Shown here: in pieces, positions 14,382 through 21,769 of the stretch
How positions within the stretch are numbered: position 1 is the stretch's first letter
How the letters are laid out: every line of letters begins with the position of its first letter
Assembly (NCBI GenBank): GCA_945957495.1
Contig: CAMFLG010000007.1
Location: 1 to 22,838 of the forward strand
DNA length: 22,838 nucleotides
Direction: 5' to 3'
From: an uncultured Pseudorhodobacter sp.
GTDB lineage: Bacteria > Pseudomonadota > Alphaproteobacteria > Rhodobacterales > Rhodobacteraceae
Position numbers and translations under genes: made by a program
The notes under the pieces: generated by a model
Told to the model about the DNA's origin: nothing
The model's input: only the letters and a program-made list of their open reading frames with translations
The model's database searches: none

Positions 14382-15278
14382 ATGGATCGGCTGGAGGCGA
14401 TGGCCGTGCTGTTGCAGGTGGTGGAACAGGGCAACCTTTCGGCGGCGGGGCGCAAACTGGGCGTGCCGCTGACCACGATCAGCCGCAAACTGGCCGAGTT
14501 GGAGCGTCACCTTGGCGCGCGGCTGGTGCTGCGGTCAAACCGCCACGTCACGCTGACAGAGGCGGGTCATGCCTATGTTGCCGCCAGCAAACGCATTCTT
14601 GCCGCCGTGGCCGAGGCGGAAGAGGCCGCCTCGGGGGCGTTTACGGCGGCGCGGGGTGATCTGAACATAACCGCGCCCTTGGTCTTTGGCCGCCTGCATG
14701 TGGTGCCGGTGGTGACAGAGTTTTTGCAGATTTATCCCGATATCGACATCCGCCTGACGCTTGCCGACCGGATGCTGCACCTGCAGGATGATCATGTCGA
14801 TCTGGCGCTGCGTATCGGCACCTTGCCCGACAGCAGCCTGAAGGCCGTCCGCGTGGGTGCGGTGCGCCGGGTGGTCTGCGCCAGCCCCGGCTATCTGGCC
14901 CGCCACGGCACGCCCGTGCAGCCCGCCGATCTGGGCCAGCACCAATGCGTCACCTTCACCGGCCTGATTACGGCAGAGCGATGGACCTTTCAGGCCGACG
15001 TGGGCGAGAAATCGGTGCAGGTCCGCTCTCGCCTGGCCGTCAACACCGCCGAGGCCGCGATTGACGCGGCCATCGCCGGGTTGGGGCTGACGCGGGTGCT
15101 GTCCTATCAGATCGCCGCCGCCCAAAGCAGCGGCCAGTTGCAGACGGTGTTGCAGCCCTTTGAGCCCGCCGCAGTTCCGGTCAGTCTGCTGTTTGATGGC
15201 CAAAGCGCCTTGCCGTTGAAACTGCGCGCCTTTCTGGATTTCGCCGCCGACCGCCTGCGCCAGCGGCTTTCACCGTGA
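14382..15278 (+). CDS. LysR-family transcriptional regulator
   Basis: 298 residues from the ATG at 14382 (GGAAGGA six bases ahead). Winged helix-turn-helix at about 1-60 with AMAVLLQVVEQGNLSAAGRK and PLTTISRKLAELERHLGARL; the substrate-binding domain spans about 88-295. Divergent from the AhpD-like/DUF1348/PPOX cassette, the usual place for a LysR regulator that controls the neighbouring operon in response to a small molecule. Inducer unknown; electrophile or oxidant stress is a guess based on the AhpD-like target. Confidence 0.9.
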   Translation: MDRLEAMAVLLQVVEQGNLSAAGRKLGVPLTTISRKLAELERHLGARLVLRSNRHVTLTEAGHAYVAASKRILAAVAEAEEAASGAFTAARGDLNITAPLVFGRLHVVPVVTEFLQIYPDIDIRLTLADRMLHLQDDHVDLALRIGTLPDSSLKAVRVGAVRRVVCASPGYLARHGTPVQPADLGQHQCVTFTGLITAERWTFQADVGEKSVQVRSRLAVNTAEAAIDAAIAGLGLTRVLSYQIAAAQSSGQLQTVLQPFEPAAVPVSLLFDGQSALPLKLRAFLDFAADRLRQRLSP

Positions 15279-15316
15279 TGCCCCAAATCCGCAGGGCAGG
15301 AACACGAAAATCCGGC

Positions 15317-16075
15317 TCAGGCGATATTGATCTTCGTCTGCCACTCCAGACAGCGCTGCATCAGGGCGTCGGGCAGGGGTTTGTCGGTGAAAACCTCGTC
15401 GATGTCGCGCAGCGAGGCCAGACGCACCGGCGCGGACCGGCTGAGTTTGGAATGGTCGCAAACCAGAAAACTGCGGCGGGCCTGCCGGATGATGGTTTTG
15501 GCCACCCTCACCTCGGCAAGGTCATAATCCAGCAGATCGCCGTCCGCATCCAGCGCCGAGGCACCGATGATGGCAACATCCACCTTGAACTGCTCAAAGA
15601 AATGCGTGGTCAATTCGCCCACCAGCCCGCCATCCGCCCGGCGCAGCGCGCCGCCCGCCACCATCACCTCGCAGCTTGGATTGGCGACCAGAATATTGGC
15701 GACGTTCATGTTGTTGGTGATCACGGTGATGTTGCGATGGTGCAGCAATTCGCGCGCCACCGCCTCGGTCGAGGTGCCAAGGTTGATGATGATCGAGCAG
15801 TTTTCAGGAATCGCCGCCGCGCAGGCGCGCGCCATCGCAGTTTTTGCCGCCGCGTTCAGCTTGCGCCGCTCTTCATAGCCGATGTTGGTGACGCCGGTGC
15901 GCGGCACCGCCCCGCCATGCACCCGGTCCAGATAGCCCTCATCCGCAAGCTCTGTCAGATCGCGGCGGATGGTTTGCAGGGTAACGTCAAAGCGCTGCGC
16001 CAGGTCTTCCACCACGACACGGCCTTCGCCCTTCGCGATATCCAGAATTTCGCTTTGCCTGAAACTGAGCGCCAT
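15317..16075 (-). CDS. glpR: Glycerol-3-phosphate regulon repressor (DeoR family)
   Basis: 252 residues from the ATG at 16075, the same length as E. coli GlpR; AAAGGA stands eight bases ahead. An earlier in-frame start would add 32 residues lacking similarity. Helix-turn-helix at about 17-55 (VEDLAQRFDVTLQTIRRDL, DEGYLDRVHGGAVPR), then the DeoR-type sugar-phosphate domain with INLGTSTEAVARELL, TVITNNMNVANIL and LVCDHSKLSR. Its position divergent from glpD makes glycerol 3-phosphate the probable inducer. Convergent with the LysR gene, with only 38 bases between the two stops, where a small 5-bp hairpin (15279-15298) is the only structure. Confidence 0.88.
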   Translation of the reverse strand: MALSFRQSEILDIAKGEGRVVVEDLAQRFDVTLQTIRRDLTELADEGYLDRVHGGAVPRTGVTNIGYEERRKLNAAAKTAMARACAAAIPENCSIIINLGTSTEAVARELLHHRNITVITNNMNVANILVANPSCEVMVAGGALRRADGGLVGELTTHFFEQFKVDVAIIGASALDADGDLLDYDLAEVRVAKTIIRQARRSFLVCDHSKLSRSAPVRLASLRDIDEVFTDKPLPDALMQRCLEWQTKINIA

Positions 16076-16102
16076 AGGTCGTTCCTTTGGTTTCGCAAGA
16101 TC

Positions 16103-16124
16103 AAGCTTTGTTTTCGGAAAGCTT
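16103..16124. promoter_or_regulatory. Candidate GlpR operator before glpR
   Basis: Inverted arms AAGCTTT (16103-16109) and AAAGCTT (16118-16124) around GTTTTCGG, 28 bases upstream of the glpR start. A second AAGCTTTTGTTTT copy begins about 16 bases on, giving a direct repeat. The embedded TTTCG (16112-16116) and a further copy at 16091-16095 match the CGAAA half-site known for GlpR-type DeoR repressors, so autoregulation is plausible. Confidence 0.4.
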
Positions 16125-16234
16125 TTGTTTTTGATCAACTGTGGATTCACGGGGCAATAACATAAGCTCATGTTGCACCTGCATCGCCGCCGCGCAACGT
16201 GTTTTTGCGCGAAATGTAGGATATGGCTGGTTTA

Positions 16235-16249
16235 TGGGAAGCGCTCCCA
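16235..16249. promoter_or_regulatory. LacI-type operator-like palindrome upstream of glpD
   Basis: TGGGAAGCGCTCCCA is close to the TGGGAGCGCTCCCA operators of LacI-family sugar repressors in alphaproteobacteria, but has one extra A in the left half. It lies 124 bases upstream of the glpD start, in the divergent glpR-glpD gap. No LacI-family gene is in the window. Confidence 0.35.
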
Positions 16250-16290
16250 AAAATATACGGCAAAAAGCGCGATGAAATCTTCGCTTCTGT

Positions 16291-16324
16291 CATTTAAGAA
16301 AAAAAACGAAAGAAATAGTTGACG
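16291..16324 (+). promoter_or_regulatory. glpD upstream A-tract and -35-like box
   Basis: A purine-rich A-tract (about 16296-16317) containing CGAAA at 16307-16311, followed by TTGACG (16319-16324), a good -35 match. The expected -10 position around 16342-16347 is poor (CACCTT), so an activator may be needed. The rest of the 297-base glpR-glpD gap also holds CGAAA at 16210-16214. Confidence 0.35.
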
Positions 16325-16372
16325 AATGGGGCGCGTGCGTTCACCTTCCCCCTGTTCGAAAAGGGGATCACC

Positions 16373-17968
16373 ATGGACGAAAAGGCCCGGCCAGCGGCGG
16401 CAGATCTTTTCATCATCGGCGGCGGCATCAACGGCTGTGCGATTGCGCGCGATGCCGTGGGCCGTGGGCTGTCGGTGGTGCTGGCCGAACAGGGCGATCT
16501 GGCGCAGGCCACGTCTTCGGCCTCGACCAAGCTGTTCCACGGCGGGTTGCGCTATCTGGAGTATTTCGAATTCCGTCTGGTGCGTGAGGCGCTGGAAGAA
16601 CGCGAAACCCTGCTGGTCGCCATGCCGCACATCTCTTGGCCGATGCGTTTTGTGCTGCCCTATCACCGCGACATGCGCTTTGAAGGCGACACGCCGACCA
16701 GTCGGCTGATGTCGGTGTTCATGCCCTGGATGAAGGGGCGGCGCCCGGCCTGGCTGATCCGTCTGGGCCTGTTCCTGTATGACACCCTGGGCGGCCGCAA
16801 GATCCTGCCCGCCACCCGCACGCTGGACCTGCACGCCGATCCGGCGGGCAAGCCGCTGCAACCGCGCTTTGAACATGCCTATGAATATTCCGACGCTTGG
16901 ATCGAGGATGCCAAGCTCGTCGCGCTGAACGCCCGCGACGCGGCGGAAAAAGGCGCCACCATCCTGACCCGCACCCGCGTGACCAGCGCCCAGCGTCAGG
17001 GCGATCTGTGGCAGATCGAAACCGAAAGCGCCGGGCAACGGCAGACCCACGCGGCGCGGGCCTTGGTCAACGTGGCGGGGCCCTGGGTCGAGGATGTGAT
17101 CCGCAACGTCGCGCGGATCAATTCAACCGAAGGCGTGCGGCTTGTGCGCGGCTCTCACATCGTGACGAAAAAGCTGTTCGATCACGACCGCTGCTATTTC
17201 TTTCAGGGCACCGATGGCCGCATCATCTTTGCCATTCCGTATGAGCAGGACTTCACCCTGATCGGCACCACCGACAAGGATCATCAGGGTCCGCCCGGTA
17301 GTCCTGTCTGCACCGACGAAGAGCGCGACTATCTCTGCGCCTTTGCCAGCCAGTATTTCGCCCGGCCGGTGACGCCCGCCGATGTGGTCTGGACCTATTC
17401 CGGCGTGCGCCCGCTGTACAACGATCACGCCAAATCTGCCACCGCCGCCACCCGCGACTATGTCATCAGTCTGGACGACAACGGCGCGCCGCTGTTGAAC
17501 GTGTTTGGCGGCAAGATCACCACCCACCGCCGTCTGGCCGAAGGGGCGCTGGCGAAACTCACCCCGTTCTTTCCCGGCATCAAGGGCGCATGGACGGCGC
17601 GGGTGCCTTTGCCCGGCGGTGATTTCCCCGTCGCGGGCGTGGCCGATCTGATTGCCGATCTGAAACGCAAACACGGCTTTCTGACCGATTACTGGGCCGC
17701 CCGTCTGGTGCGCGCCTATGGCACCGAGGCGGCGGAACTTCTGCGCGGCGCCCGCTCTGCCGCCGATCTGGGCCGTGATTTCGGCGCCACCCTGACCGAG
17801 GCAGAGGTGCGCTGGCTGATCACCCACGAATTCGCCCGCGCCGCCGAAGATGTGGTCTGGCGGCGCACCAAACTGGGCTTGCGGCTAACCGCCGAACAGA
17901 TCGCGGCGCTAGCGGCGTGGATGCGCGACAACGCCGTGGCGATGGCAGGGCCAAAGGCGACGCAATAG
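16373..17968 (+). CDS. glpD: Aerobic glycerol-3-phosphate dehydrogenase
   Basis: 531 residues from the ATG at 16373, with AAAAGGGG seven bases ahead; an upstream TTG was rejected. FAD-binding motif FIIGGGINGCAIARDA at about 13-28, followed by TSSASTKLFHGGLRYLEYFEF, characteristic of GlpD. Later strings GPWVEDVIRN, RLVRGSHIV, IPYEQDFTLIGTTD and YSGVRPLYND complete the FAD-dependent oxidoreductase domain, with the GlpD C-terminal helical domain after about residue 400. It oxidises glycerol 3-phosphate to dihydroxyacetone phosphate at the membrane and feeds electrons to quinone. Divergent from glpR, 138 bases before glpK. Confidence 0.94.
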   Translation: MDEKARPAAADLFIIGGGINGCAIARDAVGRGLSVVLAEQGDLAQATSSASTKLFHGGLRYLEYFEFRLVREALEERETLLVAMPHISWPMRFVLPYHRDMRFEGDTPTSRLMSVFMPWMKGRRPAWLIRLGLFLYDTLGGRKILPATRTLDLHADPAGKPLQPRFEHAYEYSDAWIEDAKLVALNARDAAEKGATILTRTRVTSAQRQGDLWQIETESAGQRQTHAARALVNVAGPWVEDVIRNVARINSTEGVRLVRGSHIVTKKLFDHDRCYFFQGTDGRIIFAIPYEQDFTLIGTTDKDHQGPPGSPVCTDEERDYLCAFASQYFARPVTPADVVWTYSGVRPLYNDHAKSATAATRDYVISLDDNGAPLLNVFGGKITTHRRLAEGALAKLTPFFPGIKGAWTARVPLPGGDFPVAGVADLIADLKRKHGFLTDYWAARLVRAYGTEAAELLRGARSAADLGRDFGATLTEAEVRWLITHEFARAAEDVVWRRTKLGLRLTAEQIAALAAWMRDNAVAMAGPKATQ

Positions 17969-17979
17969 CACGCATCACC

Positions 17980-18009
17980 CGGGGTCTGGTCAGCTTGACC
18001 CATCCCCCG
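17980..18009 (+). terminator. Hairpin just after glpD
   Basis: Nested stem: CGGGG (17980-17984) with CCCCG (18005-18009), and GGTCA (17988-17992) with TGACC (17996-18000) around a GCT loop. It begins 11 bases after the glpD stop. No T-run follows, so it may weaken read-through or stabilise the glpD mRNA rather than terminate fully. Confidence 0.4.
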
Positions 18010-18034
18010 AAAGCCCTAACAATGGGTTAACGTC

Positions 18035-18058
18035 GAAACATCAACATATTGATGTTTC
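18035..18058. promoter_or_regulatory. Perfect palindrome upstream of glpK
   Basis: GAAACATCAA (18035-18044) and TTGATGTTTC (18049-18058) with a CATA centre: ten paired bases without mismatch. It starts within a CGAAA (18034-18038), with another CGAAA at 18008-18012, so it may be the GlpR operator of glpK. The ATCAA-N4-TTGAT core also recalls ArsR/SmtB-type operators. Confidence 0.5.
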
Positions 18059-18060
18059 AT

Positions 18061-18087
18061 AACAAAAAAATGTCCCGGCCCGGGACA
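18061..18087 (-). terminator. Antisense-facing intrinsic terminator just before glpK
   Basis: TGTCCCG (18071-18077) and CGGGACA (18081-18087) form a 7-bp stem with a 3-base loop. On the minus strand it is followed at once by seven T (18064-18070), the textbook form. It points away from glpK, so it would stop antisense transcripts leaving glpK. On the plus strand the same hairpin lies eight bases ahead of the glpK Shine-Dalgarno and could affect translation. Confidence 0.45.
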
Positions 18088-18106
18088 CCCCCGCCAGAGG
18101 CCCCAG

Positions 18107-19585
18107 ATGACCCAAATCCTCGCCATTGATCAGGGCACCACCTCAACCCGGTCGATCCTGTTTTCCGCCGATCTGAAGCCGCTGACCCAGGTGCAGGAAG
18201 AATACCCGCAGCATTTTCCGGCCTCAGGCTGGGTGGAACATGACGCCGCCGACCTGTGGCGCACCACCCTGTCCACCGCCCGCGCCGTGCTGTCGCGCAC
18301 CGATCCGGTACAGGTGGCCGCCATCGGTATAACCAACCAGCGCGAAACCACGATCATCTGGAACCGCAAGACCGGCCAGCCCATCGCCCGCGCCATCGTC
18401 TGGCAAGACCGCCGCACCGCCGATCTGTGCGCCGCCCTGCGCGACGCGGGCCACGGCCCGATGATCACCGCCCGCACCGGTCTTTTGTGCGACCCCTATT
18501 TCAGCGGCACCAAGATCAAATGGCTGCTCGACAACACCCCCGGCGCGCGCGAGGCCGCCGAGGCGGGCCTGCTCGCCTTTGGAACCGTGGACAGCTACCT
18601 GATCTGGAACCTCACCGGTGGCCGCGTTCACGCCACCGACGCCACCAACGCCGCCCGGACGCTGATCTACAACATCAAGACCGGCCAGTGGGACGCCGAT
18701 ATCTGCGCGCTTTTGAACATCCCTATGTCGCTGCTGCCAGAGGTAAAGGACTCTGCCGCCGATTTCGGCATGACCGACCCGACGCTGTTTGGCCACGCCA
18801 TCCCGATCCGTGGCGTGGCGGGCGATCAGCAGGCGGCCACGGTGGGGCAGGCCTGCTTTCAACCCGGCATGATGAAATCCACCTACGGCACCGGCTGTTT
18901 CGCCCTGCTGAACACCGGCACCGATCTGGTGCCATCGAAGAACCGCCTGCTGACCACCATCGCCTATCAGTTGAACGGCCAGCCCACCTATGCGCTGGAA
19001 GGGTCGATCTTTATCGCGGGCGCGGTGGTGCAGTGGCTGCGCGACGGCATCAAGATCATCCGGTCCGCATCTGAAACCCAAGGTCTGGCCGACGCTGCCG
19101 ATCCCGGCCAGGACGTGATCCTTGTGCCCGCCTTCACCGGGCTTGGCGCGCCCTATTGGCGGCCCGATTGCCGGGGGGCGATTTATGGCCTGACCCGCAA
19201 CTCTGGCCCGGCAGAACTGGCCCGCGCCGCGCTGGAAAGCGTGGGCTACCAGACCCGCGATCTGTTAGAGGCGATGCGCGCCGACTGGGGGGCCGCCGCA
19301 GAGGGCGTGCTGCGGGTGGATGGCGGCATGGTGGCCAGCGATTGGACGATGCAGTTTCTGGCCGATATTCTGGGCGCGCCGGTGGATCGCCCGCAGGTGA
19401 CGGAAACCACGGCGCTGGGCGCGGCTTATCTGGCGGGGTTGCAGGCGGGCATCTGCCCTGAACCCGCGCGCTTTGCCGAAAGCTGGGCCTTGCAGCGCCG
19501 GTTCCTGCCCAACATGGCCGCCGATCTGCGCGCGGCGAAATATGGCCGCTGGGGCAGGGCGGTTGCCGCGACCATGACAATCTGA
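18107..19585 (+). CDS. glpK: Glycerol kinase
   Basis: 492 residues, normal for FGGY-family glycerol kinase. N-terminal LAIDQGTTSTRSILF (ATP phosphate-binding), GWVEHDAADLW, NQRETTIIWNRKTG, and the FGGY signatures around MKSTYGTGCFALLNTG and VPAFTGLGAPYWRPDCRG; near the C-terminus LRVDGGMVASDWTMQFLADI. The enzyme phosphorylates glycerol to glycerol 3-phosphate, the substrate of GlpD and inducer of GlpR. Weak Shine-Dalgarno AGAGG (18096-18100) six bases before the ATG. The 138-base gap after glpD contains three palindromes, so glpK probably has some control of its own. No glpF facilitator is seen alongside. Confidence 0.95.
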   Translation: MTQILAIDQGTTSTRSILFSADLKPLTQVQEEYPQHFPASGWVEHDAADLWRTTLSTARAVLSRTDPVQVAAIGITNQRETTIIWNRKTGQPIARAIVWQDRRTADLCAALRDAGHGPMITARTGLLCDPYFSGTKIKWLLDNTPGAREAAEAGLLAFGTVDSYLIWNLTGGRVHATDATNAARTLIYNIKTGQWDADICALLNIPMSLLPEVKDSAADFGMTDPTLFGHAIPIRGVAGDQQAATVGQACFQPGMMKSTYGTGCFALLNTGTDLVPSKNRLLTTIAYQLNGQPTYALEGSIFIAGAVVQWLRDGIKIIRSASETQGLADAADPGQDVILVPAFTGLGAPYWRPDCRGAIYGLTRNSGPAELARAALESVGYQTRDLLEAMRADWGAAAEGVLRVDGGMVASDWTMQFLADILGAPVDRPQVTETTALGAAYLAGLQAGICPEPARFAESWALQRRFLPNMAADLRAAKYGRWGRAVAATMTI

Positions 19586-19961
19586 CCCCGTGTTTTCCGC
19601 GCGGTCATCGCGCCGCATTGGGTTTTCGCGGTTTGGATGCGCAATTCCTGCCCCGCGCCTGGCTTTCGGTGGGGCGGCATAACGTCGCGAGATCCCGGCG
19701 GATTTCTGCCGGTGGACGCGCACGCAACCTCTCCAAGGTAGGCAAGCGGCCCCCAATGTTTGCCCGGCCTTGGCGGTTTTTTCCTGACCGGCCTTGCAGT
19801 TCCTGCGCGATCAGCACCGAAATTCCGCACCGCAGCATTTCCAAAGCCCTACGGTTTCTGCATAGCAGCATTGCATCCGGCGCAATACTGCTGATCTGGC
19901 GTCGCATGCTATAACCTGCGACTTCTGCAGCGTTTTCAGCGAATCAATGTTGGGAGTCACC
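19586..19961. other. Intergenic region glpK-opgG
   Basis: 376 bases with no supported gene; the small frames lack a ribosome-binding site. It holds a terminator-like structure for glpK (19733-19782) and, nearer opgG, a TATAAC box at about 19910-19915 that could be the -10 of the opg promoter, though a matching -35 is not evident. Confidence 0.5.
19733..19782 (+). terminator. Intrinsic terminator after glpK
   Basis: Nested stem: CCAAGG (19733-19738) pairs with CCTTGG (19768-19773), and GGCAA (19741-19745) with TTGCC (19760-19764). Three bases after the stem a T6 run (19777-19782) follows. It lies about 150 bases beyond the glpK stop, and separates glpK from opgG. Confidence 0.6.
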
Positions 19962-21572
19962 ATGCCGGTCCTACCGGGCTTACACGCCAATCTTCCGCGC
20001 CGCGCATTTCTCGCGGGGCTCGGTGCAGTTGCGGTTCTGCAGTGCAGCACAAGCCTGACCTCCGTGGCCCGGGCCGATACGGCGCCCGCCGTCGCACCGG
20101 CCGCGCCTGTGGCAACGGCGTTCGATTTTGATTGGCTGACCGAAGACATGCGCGCACGCTCGCAAACGGCGGCGGTGCCTGCGGCAAAAGTTGAGGGCTT
20201 TTTCACCGACTTTACCTATGACGATTATCAGGCGATCCAGTTCAACCCGGAACGGGCGCGCTGGTCTGGCACCGATGCCACCTTCCGCCTGCACGCCTTC
20301 CATCTGGGTTGGCTGTTCGCCGAACCGGTGACGATGTTCGAGGTCGAGAATGGCGCGGCGCAGCCGATTGTCTTTACGACCGATGATTTCCTGTACTACG
20401 ACCGCATCAAGGACCGGGTTCCGCTGCACGAACCGCTTCCTGGTGTGGCCGGGTTCCGCCTGAACGCGCCGCTGAACCGCGCCGACCTTTATGACGAGGT
20501 GGTGGCCTTTCTGGGTGCAAGCTATTTCCGCGCTTTGGGGCGTGGCAACGTTTATGGCCTGTCCACGCGCGGTCTGGCCATCAACACCGGCCTGGGCCAG
20601 CCCGAGGAATTCCCGCGCTTTTCGCAATTCTGGATTGAAAAGCCGGTGCCTTTCGCCCGTGAAGTGACGGTTTACGCCGCCTTGGAAAGCGCAAGCTGCA
20701 CCGGGGCCTACCGCTTTGTCATCCGCCCCGGCACCAACACGGAGATCGACGTGACCGCACGTCTGTTCTTCCGCAACGAGGTCGAACAGATCGGCATTGC
20801 GCCGCTGACCTCGATGTTCCTGTTCTCGGAAAAGAACCGTGCGGCGTTTGACGATTACCGCCCGAATGTGCATGACAGCGATGGTCTGGGCATCCGCCGC
20901 CATGACGGTGACGAGATCTGGCGTCCGCTGAACAACCCGGTGCGCCTGACAGAGTCATGGTTCACCGAAGAAAGCCCGCAGTCCTTTGGCCTGTTCCAGC
21001 GCGACCGCGATTTTGACAGCTTCCAGGATCCTGCCGCGCATTACGAACTGCGCCCGTCGCTGGTGGTGGAACCTTTGGGCGACTGGGGCCGCGGCGCCGT
21101 GCGGCTGGTTGAAATTCCGACCCAGCTTGAGGTGAACGACAACATCGTCGCCTTCTGGGTGCCCGAGGCCAAGCCGGTTCCGGGCCAGATGCTGGAATAC
21201 GTCTACCGCCTGCATTGGGGCATGCTGCCGGTTGATCCGATGGCCGATATCGCCTTTGTGCAGGAAACCCGCGCCGGGATCGGTGGCGTGTCCGGGGTGG
21301 AAAACACCGCTGGCGACCGCAAATTCGTGGTGGATTTCGCGGGTGGCCTGCTGGCCTCGCTGCCCGGTGATGCCAAGGTGGACGCGGTGGTCGAGATTTC
21401 GGGCGGCAAGATCCTGGTGCAGACCCTGTCCAAGATTGATGACGTGAATGTGTGGCGTCTTGTGCTGGATGTGATGCCCGATGAGGGTGCGGTCGTCGAG
21501 ATGGGCGCCCATATTGCAGGCTTCGGACGCAAGCTGTCCGAGAATTGGCTGTATCAATGGGTGACAGCATGA
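19962..21572 (+). CDS. opgG: Periplasmic glucan biosynthesis protein OpgG (MdoG/MdoD family)
   Basis: 536 residues from the ATG at 19962, with GGGAG six bases ahead; an ATG at 19947 lacks such a site. Signal peptide with twin arginines R13-R14 in LPRRAFLAGLGAVAVL and likely cleavage after ARA at residue 38, so export by the Tat route is probable. Mature protein follows the MdoG family: FTYDDYQAIQFNPERARW, FHLGWLF, GFRLNAPLN, VAFLGASYFRALG, YGLSTRGLAINTG, and later PLTSMFLFSEKNR and VHDSDGL. It acts in the periplasm in assembly of osmoregulated glucans. First gene of opgG-opgI-opgH; its stop overlaps the next start. Confidence 0.92.
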   Translation: MPVLPGLHANLPRRAFLAGLGAVAVLQCSTSLTSVARADTAPAVAPAAPVATAFDFDWLTEDMRARSQTAAVPAAKVEGFFTDFTYDDYQAIQFNPERARWSGTDATFRLHAFHLGWLFAEPVTMFEVENGAAQPIVFTTDDFLYYDRIKDRVPLHEPLPGVAGFRLNAPLNRADLYDEVVAFLGASYFRALGRGNVYGLSTRGLAINTGLGQPEEFPRFSQFWIEKPVPFAREVTVYAALESASCTGAYRFVIRPGTNTEIDVTARLFFRNEVEQIGIAPLTSMFLFSEKNRAAFDDYRPNVHDSDGLGIRRHDGDEIWRPLNNPVRLTESWFTEESPQSFGLFQRDRDFDSFQDPAAHYELRPSLVVEPLGDWGRGAVRLVEIPTQLEVNDNIVAFWVPEAKPVPGQMLEYVYRLHWGMLPVDPMADIAFVQETRAGIGGVSGVENTAGDRKFVVDFAGGLLASLPGDAKVDAVVEISGGKILVQTLSKIDDVNVWRLVLDVMPDEGAVVEMGAHIAGFGRKLSENWLYQWVTA

Positions 21573-21766
21573 TCGAGATGATGCCCGACGCATCTGCCCG
21601 CGCAAGGCTGACAGGCGATAGCGCCAATCCCTTTGCCCCGCCCTTCGCACCGCTGGCGATGCCGCGGCAGGTGCTGGCGCCAGAGTTTGGCGGCATCCGC
21701 CGGGCGTTTGGCCCGCTGTTGGCGCGTCTGGCGCAGATCAAGTTCAGCTTTCGGCGCATCGGGTAA
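21569..21766 (+). CDS. opgI: Small protein between opgG and opgH (OpgI-like)
   Basis: 65 residues, starting in an ATGA overlap with the opgG stop and ending three bases before the opgH start, so it is tightly coupled to both. Sequence is proline- and alanine-rich in the middle (NPFAPPFAPLAMPRQVLAPEFGG) with a basic C-terminal helix (RRAFGPLLARLAQIKFSFRR). No signal peptide or membrane segment. A small gene named opgI occupies this place in Rhodobacter sphaeroides; the symbol rests on position and size, and its molecular role is not known to me. Confidence 0.7.
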   Translation: MIEMMPDASARARLTGDSANPFAPPFAPLAMPRQVLAPEFGGIRRAFGPLLARLAQIKFSFRRIG

Positions 21767-21769
21767 ACC

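Noticed and set aside
15279..15298. TGCCC/GGGCA hairpin between the LysR gene and glpR as a bidirectional terminator
   Set aside because: Only a 5-bp stem with a 10-base loop and no T-run on either side; too weak to list as a feature.
19618..19914. 98-residue plus-strand frame between glpK and opgG
   Set aside because: Spans the intrinsic terminator, lacks a Shine-Dalgarno and has no recognisable motif.
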